Part shown: positions 45,036 to 56,341 of the stretch, piece by piece
Position numbering within the stretch: position 1 is the stretch's first letter
How the letters are laid out: each line of letters opens with the position of its first letter
DNA from: Roridomyces roridus
Lineage: Eukaryota > Basidiomycota > Agaricomycetes > Agaricales > Mycenaceae
Assembly (NCBI GenBank): GCA_029378245.1
Contig: JARKIF010000001.1
Coordinates: 3,100,001 to 3,164,000 of the forward strand
Length of the DNA stretch: 64,000 nucleotides
Direction of reading: 5' to 3'
Made by a program: the position numbers and the translations under genes
The notes under the pieces: generated by a model
Seen by the model: only the letters and a program-made list of their open reading frames with translations
Databases searched by the model: none
What the model was told of the DNA's origin: nothing

Positions 45036-46316
45036 ATTCTTTCGTACGTGTAGGTCCATTCGATCCAGAACAAGTCCTTTATCCAACTTGAAGGTCTAGC
45101 GCCCGCCGAAAATACTTGTCGGATGTTCGGAACTCTCGGAGGTTTCCAGATATTACAGTCTGGCTCGGCTCGCAAGGGGAAGGGCATAACAAGGAAACCG
45201 TGGTTGACTAGTTGCAGTCTATCCCAACAAAGCAAGCTGTATTTAGATGCAATGCATGGTTCCACGATAAGCTTCTCCGTATGAACGGTGTTTGAACATC
45301 TCGTCCCGGTGCTATTTTGATTATTAGGGACTTTCTTCCGTCGAGTCCGGATGGCAATTATAAGTATATCGAATTCCGTCGGCGAAAGATCGATCCACCA
45401 GTACAGACGAAGATTTGTCAATTGAAACTGGAGCAGGCTCGTAAATCGTACTCAATCAACTGCAGTGGTTGTTCTATTCTATACCCAGATTTGCATATCT
45501 CTCCCAATGGGAGACCCAAGGGAGACCGGATGAAAAAAACCGCACTGGAGGAATCGAAGAGCGGTTTGTTAGGGGTTACATAAAATCAAATGTCTTTTGG
45601 TGGGCCGCCATCAAAAGATCGGGGGATATCACAAGATGGGGCTTCGGAGCGCGCGTTTGTGGTTACACATCATCCTGCTCCTCCTTGAATTGTGGAGCAC
45701 TCATATTTTCATAGCACCCAATCTCCGCATAACGGACTGGAATCAAAGAAGGCGGAACGAGCCGCCGGGCCGCCGGGGGTTACAAGCTGCTGACAGTACG
45801 GGTTCTCTCACAATTGTCTCACAACTTGAACCTTCAACATCACACATAAATAGAATCAAATCCTTTACATCCAACTGCGCAGCGTTCTGAATTTTCTGAG
45901 TTCCGTTTGGTATGTGGAGACCGTTTCAACTTTCTTTTCTGCCAACGCAGTGAGATTATCGAGAACATGATCATTGAGCATTGACCTTTTGAACGACTGG
46001 GAACTCCGTTGGGTCCGGAGTGTAAGCTAATACTAGCGCGGCCGGTCCCGTTTCAAGACGGTAATTATGGGAAGATCACAGTGGATTCGGAGATCACCAG
46101 ACTCGGCTGACTACAAATAATCAAAACCTGTTTACCCGGCCGATCACGGCACCTCTAGGGGCTTGACTTTCATAATAGCCGCAATATGCGCGCTCGATAC
46201 TGCGTCTTAGAATACAGGGCGACCGCCGAAACCCTCCCGTAAGTCAACGGTTGCGGTGACTTGCGGACAGTGAGCTTTCTCTCACTCTGACAGTTCATCA
46301 AAATAGAATTCAGTCT
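45036..46316. promoter_or_regulatory. Divergent promoter of regulator A and MFS exporter; TGCGGACAG word at 46262-46270
   Basis: A 1.28-kb non-coding region separates two divergently transcribed cluster genes. TGCGGACAG at 46262-46270 lies 47 bp before the MFS ATG and recurs in the synthase/P450-1 promoter. Next to regulator A, GGATAAAGG and CCTACACGTACG match GATAAAGG and CCTACGCGAACG at the same distance before regulator B, so the two leaders are also related. No conventional TATA box is obvious. Confidence 0.45.
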
Positions 46317-48881
46317 ATGTATGTCACCAACGCTCTTTCTTTGCACACCAACACCATGGTCTCTCCCAGCAGCTCCCTCACCAACGTTCCAGAGACTCTG
46401 GCAATGTCAACTCCCACTCAGGCTCAATCAGACGAAAAGGCGCAGTCTTCGGCGGTGAACTTGGAACACGATTGGGAACACGATCTAGAGAATCCCCGGA
46501 ACTGGGCTCTAGGCAAGAAATGGACTTCTGCGGCTATTGTACGTGTCATGACTCGCATGTAGCCATGAATCTCATCTTCCTGGAACCAGGTCTCTTTGTA
46601 CACATTCATCCCTCCGTTGTCGTCCAGCATCCTGGCTCCAGGCCTTCCCGAGCTGGCTGAAAAGTACAAGATCACGAACTCGACGATACTGGCCTTCACC
46701 CTCTCCATTTTTCTCCTTTCATACGGTGTGGCGGTGAGTGGCCTGCCTCATAAAGTTCGTTGGTGAATGACTTGGATTACAGCCCTTGATTCTGGCTCCA
46801 CTGTCAGTCCGTGAACCTACTACTCGCCTTGTTCGACCGCCTGCTGACCGAATATTGCAGGAGATGTACGGAAGGTGTGTGTTCAAATCCATCTTTCGGA
46901 CGGTTGGCGATATCGTGTAGGCGATGGGTGCGAGTCCAATCCTGTGTATTTGCGTTCCTTGCTCCAATTCTTTTATGTAGGTGCTGAATCTCGGCAACTT
47001 TATCACTATCGGGTTCACCGTCGGGTACGTCTGTTGCCACTTGCAATGACTTGACTTTTCAGGCAAATGCATTTTTAGGTGTGCCTTTGCTCCCAACACC
47101 GGCGCACTCCTTGCTTTCCGATTCTTATGTGGGTCGTGCCAACTATCCATGTACGAATCTGACCATTGCATAGCCGGCCTCTCTGGGAGTGCATCCGTAG
47201 CATGTGGCGGGGGCGTGGTGGGTGATTTATTCTCGGAGCGCGATCGTGCCCTAGCAATGGCGTTGTACACTCGTATGTCTTCATTCCTCGGCGTGGCTCA
47301 ATGTGTCTGACTCCAAACAGTCGGACCTCTGATCGGCCCTGGTAAGGTTGGTAGCCCATGTTGGATTTATGCTCATGTTCTTCCAGTTGTCGGACCTATC
47401 ATGGGAGGTATGGAAATTCCAGGTCAACTTTCAACAACTGAACCTCGTAGGCTTCGTCACGGAAACAATCGGCGTCAAATGGGTGTTCATCATTGTAGCG
47501 GGTTGGGACCGGCTTTCTTTTCCATTCGAGGGTTCTGAAAAACGTCCAGGAATGGGAGGCATTTCAAGCGCTCTAGGGATTCCTTTACTGAGGTACGGAA
47601 CAAATCACCATCTTGCTGGTCATTCATGTCGAATATGCAGGGAAACATACGCTCCCATTTTGCGACTACGGAAAGCCAGAAAATCGGCAGACCCGGAGAA
47701 GGCTGCAGTATCGCTTTCACTGGACAAGGATCACTCGAGCAAGCTACATTATCTGTGGCTCACGTTGAGTCGGCCGGCAATGTTATTGTTCGGCAGTCCT
47801 GTTTGCTTCATGCTCAGTTTGTATATGGCCTTGTGAGTGGCGTTCTCCTCCATTCAATCCGCTATTGAATGTGTTTTTAGCATGTATGGTATCTGTAAGT
47901 CGGGGAAATCCGTGGTTCTTCAATGCTGATCCAGCATAGACTATCTAATGTTCACGACATTCGACGGTGAGATAGTAACCGATCTCATTACCCTCCCTCC
48001 TCAATTATCCGCTCTCAGTCCTCTTCACCAACACGTACGGCTTCAGCACCGGGATCAGCGGCCTCACCTACATCGGCCTCGGCGGGGGGTTCATCCTCGC
48101 TACTCTTGTCGCGGCCAGATGGGGCAATCAAGTCTACTTATACGTCAGTCTGAGTCCTATCCGTCCATCCGAATAATGAAGCTCAAGGACTTGTAGTTGG
48201 CAAAGAAAAATGGTGGCAAAGCGGAGCCGGAGATGCGCATCCCTGGGGTGGTCTTGGGCTCGATCTTTGTTCCAATCGGGTTGTTGTACGTGCCCAGTTG
48301 AATCTTCCTTTTTGGCCAGGCTAAGTATTACTATGCAGTTGGTATGGCTGGTCGGCTCAGGCCAGGATTCATTGGATTATGCCCGTCATTGGATCAGGGA
48401 TTTTTGGCTTCGGTGAAAATGTTTCTGCCGTTCAGTCCATTCAACTTCTGAACTCTCTTTGATTAGGCATGACGACAACCTTGTGCGTTTTCCTCGTCGT
48501 AGCTCAACTTTAACTCACGTGTCGCCCAGCCTGCCGATGCAGTTGTATCTGGTGGATACTTTTGCGTTTGCTGCCAGCGCACTATCAGCGGCATCCGTGA
48601 GACCTTGTTGATTCATCTCCCGCAGAACTACTGAGATCCGCTTTTAGGTCTTCCGTTCCCTACTCGGCTGTGCCTTTCCGGTAAATCTCCGTTTGGATAT
48701 CGAAAGAAAAGCTATTGAATAACTTCACAAGCTGTTTGGTGGAGCCATGTTCGACGCGCTGGGGTATGGAGGCGGGAATTCCCTGCTCGGAGGATTGGCC
48801 ATCGTCCTGGGCATCCCGTTTCCCGTCTACTTGTACTATCGCGGCGCTGCGATCCGTGCGAAGAGCAAGCTTACACGGTGA
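46317..48881 (+). CDS. MFS transporter, DHA1 drug:H+ antiporter type (cluster exporter candidate)
   Basis: About 16 exons splice into one frame. Key blocks: LEHDWEHDLENPRNWALGKKW, SLYTFIPPLSSSILAPGLPEL, PLILAPLSEMYGR, then a 13-nt exon giving RWVR, VLNLGNFITIGFTVGCAFAPNTGALLAFRFLSGLSGSASVACGGGVVGDLFSERDRALAMALY, TLGPLIGPVVGPIMGGFV, GVKWVFIIVAG, PLLRETYAPILRLRKA, FMYGIYYLMFTTFDVLFTNTYGFSTGISGLTYIGLG, FGGAMFDALGYGGGNSLLGGLAIVLGIPFPVYLYYRG. The LENPRNW start, the SEMYGR loop and the GPxxGPxxGG motif are diagnostic of DHA1 multidrug exporters with 12 TM helices. In a terpenoid cluster the likely job is export of the product or self-protection. ATG 46317 was taken; ATG 46356 is an alternative. Confidence 0.9.
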
Positions 48882-49653
48882 TGAATAGATAGTTTAAATG
48901 CGGTCAAGCAGTGTGTAGTTCTGGCGTTTGAAAATGCTCTCAAATCGATGTTCGTCCATATCCCTTTGTGGTTGGCGACAAAATGCCCACCCCTATCAAA
49001 GATCAAATGATCTAACCGGGTCACTTGCCAACTTGCGCTGAACTTCCTATCAAGCCCTTGGCGTCACCGTCGACGCTTCGAACAGACTCGTCAGAACTCC
49101 GAGTCTCTTCCCAATGTTCCCATCCCTCTTCCCCACATGCACACCCTGATTCAAAGTTTCAAGTTCCGTCCTTTTGGTTCACCACGGTTGAACCTCAGCG
49201 GCGCGCTGTGCAACCCTCTCGGTGAAGCCAGCCCGGTCGTTGGTCGCTACCAAAAGGTACCCCGACTTTCGAGCACCTTTGACCCACAGGTCTAGTGAAA
49301 TTGGCGGATGATTCTGAGGAATGAGGCAGCAGGGAAGAGGTTTCCGTTGAGGCTGCCAGTGATTGAGATGCTCGGCGTGTCTTTGAAAAGTGCGTTCTTG
49401 CCCGATAAATACATCTTCCGCGACGAAGGGTTCGGTCTCGAACAAAAGACTGTTCCACAGTTGTGTAACTAATTGGCTCAGAGTCTGCTCGGATATGGAG
49501 AGGGGGTTGATTTTCCGTATCGTATCATTCGTTGCAATTGAATTCGCCGGAAGTCTGTTCCGCCGTGGCAGAAATACGAACGGAATGATAGGAAGACGAA
49601 ATGTTCTTGAAATAAAACAGCTCTAGTGGATAGTAATGTCACTATAGGATTCA
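48882..49653. other. Intergenic between convergent MFS and P450-1 genes
   Basis: About 770 bp. A minus-strand open frame (49445-49179, with EDVFIGQERTFQRHAEHLNHW) has no start codon or recognisable family and may be a relic. Nothing else is seen. Confidence 0.4.
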
Positions 49654-51822
49654 CTACTCAGCCGCGTCAAGCAACTCCTGCACGTTGGCACGCCGCGGTG
49701 TGACCGAAACCTTGAAAGGAGTGGGATGGCTGAGTGAATGAGCATACACTACATCAGATGAGAAAGAGAACGCACTTGGCCAGCCCATAAGTGAAATTAG
49801 CCTCAACCTTCTCCTTCTTACCATCCGCACCCAAAACCGGAGAAAGATCAAATACACTGAGAATGCTCGCCATCGAGATGAAGAGCTGGGCCGGAACAAA
49901 GTAACGACCAGGGCAGATCCGTCGTCCAGGGCCAAAGACAATTTCGTAGGTTTCCAGTACTTCCCGGGGCAGCTTGCCACCCACGTATTCGCTCGCCAAG
50001 AAGCGTTCTGGACGGAACTGGGCGGGATTCGGGAATATTTCGGGGTCGTGCAGGATTTTCCTGGACTGTTGGTGAGCAGCGCAGCGGCTGGAAACATTAT
50101 TTACTGCGTACCAAAGGTTTGGAACGACGAGTGAGTTGGCGGGGATGTCGTATCCCTCACAAGTGTCGGGATTGACGCTCAGGTGAGGAGATGCTTGGGA
50201 GAGAATTGAAATGTAGGTCAATGGAGCATACACGCGCTTACCCAACGGCGCGGGCGGATTCCATCTATGAATCATGAGCGCAGGCCATCGGAGAGGTGCA
50301 GGACAGGTACCTCAAGACTTCTTGGACGATTGCATTGCAATACGGCAAAACATTTTGATCTCCAAAGTCAAGCAACCGATCGGTGCCCACAACTTGATCC
50401 AACTCTGCTTGAGCCTTCTTCTGAACGTCGGGAAACGCCACCATCGCCATTACGAAGGCTTGGAGACAAACGGAGAGCTATGATCAAGCTCGAGGTGAAT
50501 CAATAATTCACTCAGAAGGGTTGGACTCACGGCTTCGGTACCCGCTGCGACCGATCAGCCAAGAAACTACTAGTAAAAACGCCCGACTCACCAAAGTAGA
50601 CCGTCCCTGCACAAGTCTTGATCATCTCATGATCGGCATCGGTCCCGAAAGCGTTCAATAGGTTCGAGACGAAGGAAGTAGGGGCAGTGCCTGCAGCCTG
50701 GTAACTGGTAAAATAACAAGCAGCCTGGGTCTTGAAATCGACACATACCATTTCAGCTTGAACTCGCTCGAACGGAGCATCCCTCGCCTCGACGGCCTTG
50801 GCCTTGCATATACGCGCCTCCTTCTTAAAGCCCCCACCAGGGATGAGACGTTCTGGGAGGAATCTAACTACCGGAAGGTTAATTGTCGGCGGGGTTCCAT
50901 GTCGGGTGAGACGTACAAATGGGCAACACATCGACCTGCAAGTCAAGATGACTCAGGACGGCAGAGACGGTAATATGTGAAAACATCTCGCACAATATAC
51001 GAGCCGGGAACGGCGACTTTGGACCAAGCCGTGATAACATCGTCGGCCATCCCGATGAGCCGCGCTGTTCTGGGTGCGGTATCTGGGCCGTAGGTAATTT
51101 CCATAAGGCAGCTGCCGACATGACTGAATCATCCTTAGTCCAATTTCCAGAGGGGCGATGAGAACCGTACAAGTGGAGGTGCGTGAAGAAATCATCCATA
51201 TTCGGCGACGCCAGGACCGTGCGAAGCATGGCGTGTGTCGATTTGAGTTGCAGGGGGCGCAGGTCGGGAAGGACGGACTCCTGGAACTGAGTGTGGAACA
51301 TCTTTCGGTTGTCTCTCCAAGAGGATCCTACATTGAGTTAGCCTCGGTAAGAATTGTTACGAGACCGCATGCCGTATGATTTGAACGCAAAAATCCATTT
51401 TAGATCCATCCTAGATGTCCGAATTTAAGCGTTCGCGGGGCCGCATAATTAATGGAGACATACAAATCATGTAGCATTGACGAATGAGGCCGACCGGAGT
51501 AGTTGGTACCGCGCTGCCCAAACAGCTCCAGTAGAATCCTCGCCGAGCTGATCACAAAGATATTCTTGCCCAGAACGGACAGATTCACGATGGGTCCTGA
51601 AAACGCCGTTCATGTAAACACATGATGTACTTGAGCTTTCGGCGCACCATATTTGTCTGCCATCGCATTGTATGCAAGGACCTCGCGACTCCTTGGTATA
51701 TCAAAGAGATTCCCAATGAGTGGTAACTTTGGAGGTCCAGGTGCAGTTGAGGTATTGCGCCCGCGGAGGAGCCACAAGAATGCGGCACTGGCAATTGGAA
51801 CGAGGACCACAGTGTAAGACAT
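49654..51822 (-). CDS. Cytochrome P450-1 (cluster, next to synthase)
   Basis: About 12 exons from ATG 51822. The N-terminal membrane anchor (MSYTVVLVPIASAAFLWLL) and the hinge PGPPKLPLIGNLFDIP are followed by KYGPIVNLSVLGKNIFVISSA, WRDNRKMFHTQFQ, MEITYGP, FLPERLIPGGGFKKEA, AEMAAGTAPTSFVSNLL, VQKKAQAELDQVVGTDRLLDF, the K-helix EVLRWNPPAPL, DPEIFPNPAQFRPERFL and the heme loop FGPGRRICPGR. All heme-binding residues are present. The I-helix reads AGTEALS, so the usual Thr after Glu/Asp is Ala. One junction (SYG-SSW) uses a GC...AG intron or a 33-nt GT intron. It resembles the OrdA-like group abundant in Agaricomycetes. It shares its promoter with the sesquiterpene synthase. Confidence 0.9.
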
Positions 51823-52165
51823 GGTTAGGTTTCCGTCCGCCCGGCCCCAAGCTTATAAGAAAGTTGCGGAGCATATGTTGATCAGTTGATGAAGATACTA
51901 TCTGCGGACAGTCACGTCCGTCCGCTCAAACTCGATATTCATCCTGCAGCCGATCAGCGTCCGTATGTAGCAAGTAAAGCAGTGCGAATAGCGGAATTGT
52001 TCAACCTCACGATCACTGCGACCGCATCCATCTCACGATCGGCACTCCGCCGCGCTGTCCGTTAGCATGGAACACCAGGAGAGAGTTGAAAGCGGTTAAT
52101 GCACAGGATAAAAAGAAAACCTACCGTATGCATTCGCAACGCAAAGTCTTCTTTCTCTTCTACCA
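51823..52165. promoter_or_regulatory. Divergent promoter of P450-1 and sesquiterpene synthase
   Basis: Only 343 bp separate the two start codons, so both genes must be driven from the same stretch. It contains TGCGGACAG at 51903-51911, followed by an inverted pair CGTCCGTCCGC at 51915-51925. The same word occurs before the MFS gene (46262) and near-copies lie before P450-2 and P450-3. It is a candidate site for the cluster zinc-finger proteins; this is inference. Confidence 0.5.
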
Positions 52166-53354
52166 ATGTCTCCTCGCACCCTCGTGATTCCAGACACTCT
52201 ACGTTCGTGGCCCTGGCCCCGCCACATCAATCCCTACTACGCCGTCTGCAAGGAGGAGTCGTCAGCTTGGTGCGAGAGGTTCAAAGCCTTCGATACCAAG
52301 GCCCAACGCGCCTTCAACCTATGTGATTTCAGTGAGAGTTCAGATTTTTTGTGATGCGTAGCTTACCGCCTGTAAAGACTTACTGGCTTCATTGGCGTAT
52401 CCACTCCTGAACAGAGGTCAGTTTTAATACCGAGAATCTAGAATAACGCTGACCCCAAAGCAGAAGGCTGTCGTGTTGGCTGCGACCTTATGAACCTGTT
52501 CTTCGTCATCGACGAACATTCGGATATCTCAACGACCGAGACTGTCCAAATGCAAGCAGATGTAGTCATGGACGCCATTCGCAACCCCCATAAGACACGT
52601 CCTGCGAATGAGTGGGTCGGTGGTGAAGTGGCTCGTCAGTGAGTGCGCCTCCAGCTTTCAAGTCCGATCACTCACCCCAGCCAGATTCTGGGAAAACGCC
52701 ACTCGAACCGCGACGCCCGTTGCGCAGCGTCGCTTCGTGGACACATTCCAGATGTACATGGACTCTGTCGTCCAACAAGCCGCCGACCGCAACTCCAACT
52801 ACATCCGCGACGTCGAAAGCTACTTCACCGTGCGCCGCGATACCATTGGCGCGAAACCATCCTTCGCGATCTGCGAGATGCACATGAAGATCCCGGACGA
52901 GGTGATGAACCACCCAGCTGTAATGCGACTCTCCATCCTTTGTATTGACGCACTCATCATCGGGAACGACCTGTGCTCCTACAACGTCGAGCAAGCCAAG
53001 GGTGACGACGGCCACAATCTCGTCACTATCGTCATGAATCAGTATCGGATGGACGTCCAGGATGCCATGAACTGGATCGGCGACCTGCACGACAAGATCG
53101 TCGACGAGTTCATGGTGACGTGGCGTTCTTTCCCCACCTTTGGTGGCCCAGTCGACCGTGAAATCAGGACTTATCTTGATTGTCTGGGTAATTGGGTCCG
53201 GGCCAATGATTCGTGGAGCTTCGAGGTAAAGTTTCTTCTTTTGGAGGGCAACGAGAACTGACGGTTTATGCAGAGCGAGCGCTACTTTGGCAAGGACGGG
53301 GTGGAGATTATGCAGAAACGATCTGTCGGTCTTTTGCCTAAGAGATCGCTTTAG
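52166..53354 (+). CDS. Sesquiterpene synthase (type I terpene cyclase)
   Basis: Five exons (52166-52331, 52378-52416, 52464-52638, 52685-53225, 53274-53354) give 333 residues, the normal size for fungal sesquiterpene synthases. The metal-binding motif D85-E-H-S-D89 and the NSE motif N221-D-L-C-S225-Y-N-V-E229 with following KGDDGHN are intact, as is the C-terminal Arg-Tyr pair (SERYFG). The N-terminus [20 protein letters not shown] is typical. The family ionises farnesyl diphosphate with three Mg ions and cyclises it to a hydrocarbon. The motif set looks like Agaricomycete clades that start with 1,11-closure (such as protoilludene makers), but this cannot be settled here. It is the core enzyme of the cluster and is divergent from P450-1. 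Confidence 0.94.
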
Positions 53355-55238
53355 CTACTAGATACAGTTGCTGGTATCCGGGCTTGCCAGAATGAATTTT
53401 GTTCTCGTTGTCGATGAGGTCAAAGAGGAGAGAGAGCAAAGATGTGGTGCACGTGCCAATATTCCGTCCATCACAATGCCATCACTGCGGCCGCTCCCGA
53501 CTTCCATCAAGGTTCCTGCTCGCCTGGCAGCATCGCTCTTTCAATCTTCGGCGGCGTGTACTCTTCTTGAGTCTGCTGTATGGAGCCGGTGCGGCGGTGC
53601 CACTGTGATGAATCGTCGACTCGCCATCCAACCTGCTTCTGCTTATGCTACTGGCCGCATTCGACTGGTCCTCAAGTCAGATAAGACAAGATTAAGAAAG
53701 TCCCAGGTCCCGCGCGGGGTACGTAAAAGCCACAGATAATAATGCAGGTGTGCTCTGTCCACGCTCTCTCACTGGCAATGGTGCAATATCTCACTTTTCA
53801 ACAGCAACGGTGAACTCGCCCTGTCACCAAGTGCCGGTTCAAGGCAATTTACTGTACTTGTGTGGCATCAAGGAAGACAGCGGAACATGGGGACTCTAAC
53901 CCCGCGAATATCCCTCGATGTCAAGGAAGTGAATTTGTTTGTGTTCAGATTGGCGTACTGAGCTAATTGATATGTAGATCCCCAGTTAACTTGTCCATTT
54001 GCAACCTCGTGCCCAACAAGTTCTGTGAGCGGCAGAGATAGAATCGAACCATACAGCATCCTACAGCCTTTCGAGCTTGGATTATCCTGAGTGGGTGGTT
54101 TTCTTCACTGTCCGCAACCATGTAGGACCCGTAACCCCCGGGTGGGCTTCGGGCGGACGCGGAGTCAATGGAAAGAGAATGACGGACGTGTACAAATTCC
54201 CGTGTGGCCGTGTGGGTTTAAATCTCAACACTCCACAGGGAACTGAATTCCAACATTCTTGTAAAGAGTGGATTCCTAGCGCTGATTAGCGTCAATGACA
54301 ACACGCAGTCAGCTCGCAACTTGCAACAATTGTTCCGTTCAATAGAGCGTATCTTACCAAATCTTTCATCGGCACTGACATAGTACCTTCCGCAGGCACG
54401 CCAAGCCCATAACGAATTGCATTTCAAACATACTTGTCGTTCAGTCACCCAAGTTCAAAAGGCAAAGGGAGGGCTATCCCTGAGTATGCGCACGCAATGA
54501 AATATTCTACACTGCTGGACCAATTGCACCGAGAGGTACGATTGAGTAGGATGTCACCACGCCACGACGGGGATCTGCCTCAATATCGACAGACTCCTCC
54601 GAACACAGGTGGAGTGATGGCAGAAGGGCGCCTTTCTGTCACTCGGCTGGCAGGAATCAAGGTGGGCACTGACATAACCGCGCGGTTCCGTGCGGAATCA
54701 GGCCTCGTGATTGGGATACTGTACTGCAAGAGTAACAGCAGGAGTCTCCTTCTTCGAACAAGGTTGGTCCGCTCGTCAGAGAATGGTGATCCATCTAATC
54801 AATTACCTTTTTACTCGCCAGACTTCGATTTTTGAACAATCAGGCCACCTTGTGCCAGGAACACAACATTAGAGCGTGGATACTCTCCCTTTTGACATGC
54901 TCCTGCGGTACAATCGACCGGAACACAAGCTCGGTTACAAAAGCGCGCGACGTCTGGCAGAAATGTAAGTTTTGACAGCCACATTGTTGCAACGGTTTTA
55001 AGATGGACGGGTCTGCGTATTGCTTAATGCCATACGCGCTTACAGCTCTTTAGGCGTATCCCTCATTATCCCCAAGTTTGCTTTCTCGTCTAATCGCGAT
55101 TGTTTTGCGAGTGGATTCCGGACAATCGAATCAATTGCGCACGTCCCGGGTACATTCTTTATTCCCTTTTTGCCATAGCTGGGGAAGTAGATAAAGGGCG
55201 TACCCCAGGGCAACCTACGCGAACGTACCGGTACCTCG
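53355..55238. other. Intergenic, 1.9 kb, between synthase and regulator B
   Basis: No supported gene. A plus-strand open frame ending at 54835 (with KGKGRAIPEYAHAMKYSTLLDQLHREV) starts without ATG and is unassigned. A TGCGGACA word is present on the minus strand at 54109-54116. The leader just before regulator B (GATAAAGG...CCTACGCGAACG) resembles that of regulator A. Confidence 0.4.
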
Positions 55239-56341
55239 ATGTCTGTGACACTCCCCATCCAAGCACTTTTGACCATGCAGATCTCGCTTGAAATCAGTTC
55301 TGATGGCCAGGTTCACGCCCTGGAAATGGGTCAAGCACGGTCTTTGGATGCGCCGGACCATATGCACACGCAGTTGGAAGGACTCAAATTGCACGTCCAA
55401 TCGGTGGCCACAGATTCAACCGGCGTGAAGCTCACCATGTCCGCCTCCATCGAAGCTGCTAATAGGCACCAATCTTTTCGTATGTTATCCGCTTCGATTC
55501 CCTGCAGATATTGATATTTTCGTCAGTGACACAGTTGGATCTTCCTTCTGAACAACCGATTTTGGAATGCAGCGCAGGCGCACCGACCTTTGATTTCTTT
55601 TCGCAACTTCACACCGCCGTTGAACCGGCGTCCTTCGATACCCCCCAAGGGTTCGACGCCTTCCATATACTTTGCCAGAGTGCGTGCACAGAGCTTCGCA
55701 ATTATTCATGGTTGAATTAATGCCGATCTCACAGCTTTGGATACCCATCACTTTCAACCATCCATGATGTGTGAGTTGCGGCCTGATTTTGCCCAAGTTG
55801 AATATTCAGATCAACGCTCTATCCTCACATAGATCCAGAGCTGAGCTGGATGCCCAGTTCGGTCTCGGATGGGCTTCTACTACCCCAAGATGTTACTGTA
55901 TTCGACTCGGAAACGTCATCCCGGGCAACCTCCCCCGATTCCAGTGTGTCGCCATCAGAATACGGAGAGTCGTCCCCCACGCTTCCGGGATCTCCGGAAC
56001 CGCCAATTGCCACGACTTCATTCTTAGCGGTCTCACCTCGCCCCGCCACCCACAGTAAGACGCAGCTTCCCCGACAGTCACGGTCCAGACTTTCGCCTCG
56101 GGGCAAGTACGCACCGTTGTCCACACACAGCAGGAAGCACGGCGGCGTCGCAAAGCCATCGTCGACGCGCTTTCCGTGTACCATGGGCTGCGTGCTCGAG
56201 TTCTCACGTCGACACGATCGGTTGAGACACGAAGTGTCGCAGCATGGACGGCCGCGGCAGTATGAGTGTGACTTGTGTATGAAATTCTTTTCTTCCCAAA
56301 AGACGCTTCAGAAACATAGGTGCAAGGAAAAGGAGAGGTAG
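55239..56341 (+). CDS. C2H2 zinc-finger transcription factor B (paralogue of A)
   Basis: Four exons from ATG 55239: MSVTLPIQALLTMQISLEISSDGQVHALEMGQ, LTQLDLPSEQPILECSAGAPTFDFFSQL, a short third exon, and YPELSWMPSSVSDGLLLPQDV with a long Ser/Pro-rich region. The end RFPCTMGCVLEFSRRHDRLRHEVSQHGRPRQYECDLCMKFFSSQKTLQKHRCKEKER is nearly identical to regulator A across the fingers. The second finger ends H-R-C (H-x1-C) where A has H-x3-C, because two codons are missing; this finger may not fold. Same leader elements as A. It is a likely cluster-specific regulator, one of a pair bracketing the MFS, P450-1 and synthase genes. Confidence 0.87.

Noticed and set aside
53868..54110. Possible mitochondrial insertion or tRNA on the minus strand (GGTTCGATTC, TTAGCTCAGTACG)
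   Set aside because: The words do not combine into a cloverleaf and the base composition is not mitochondrial; probably chance.
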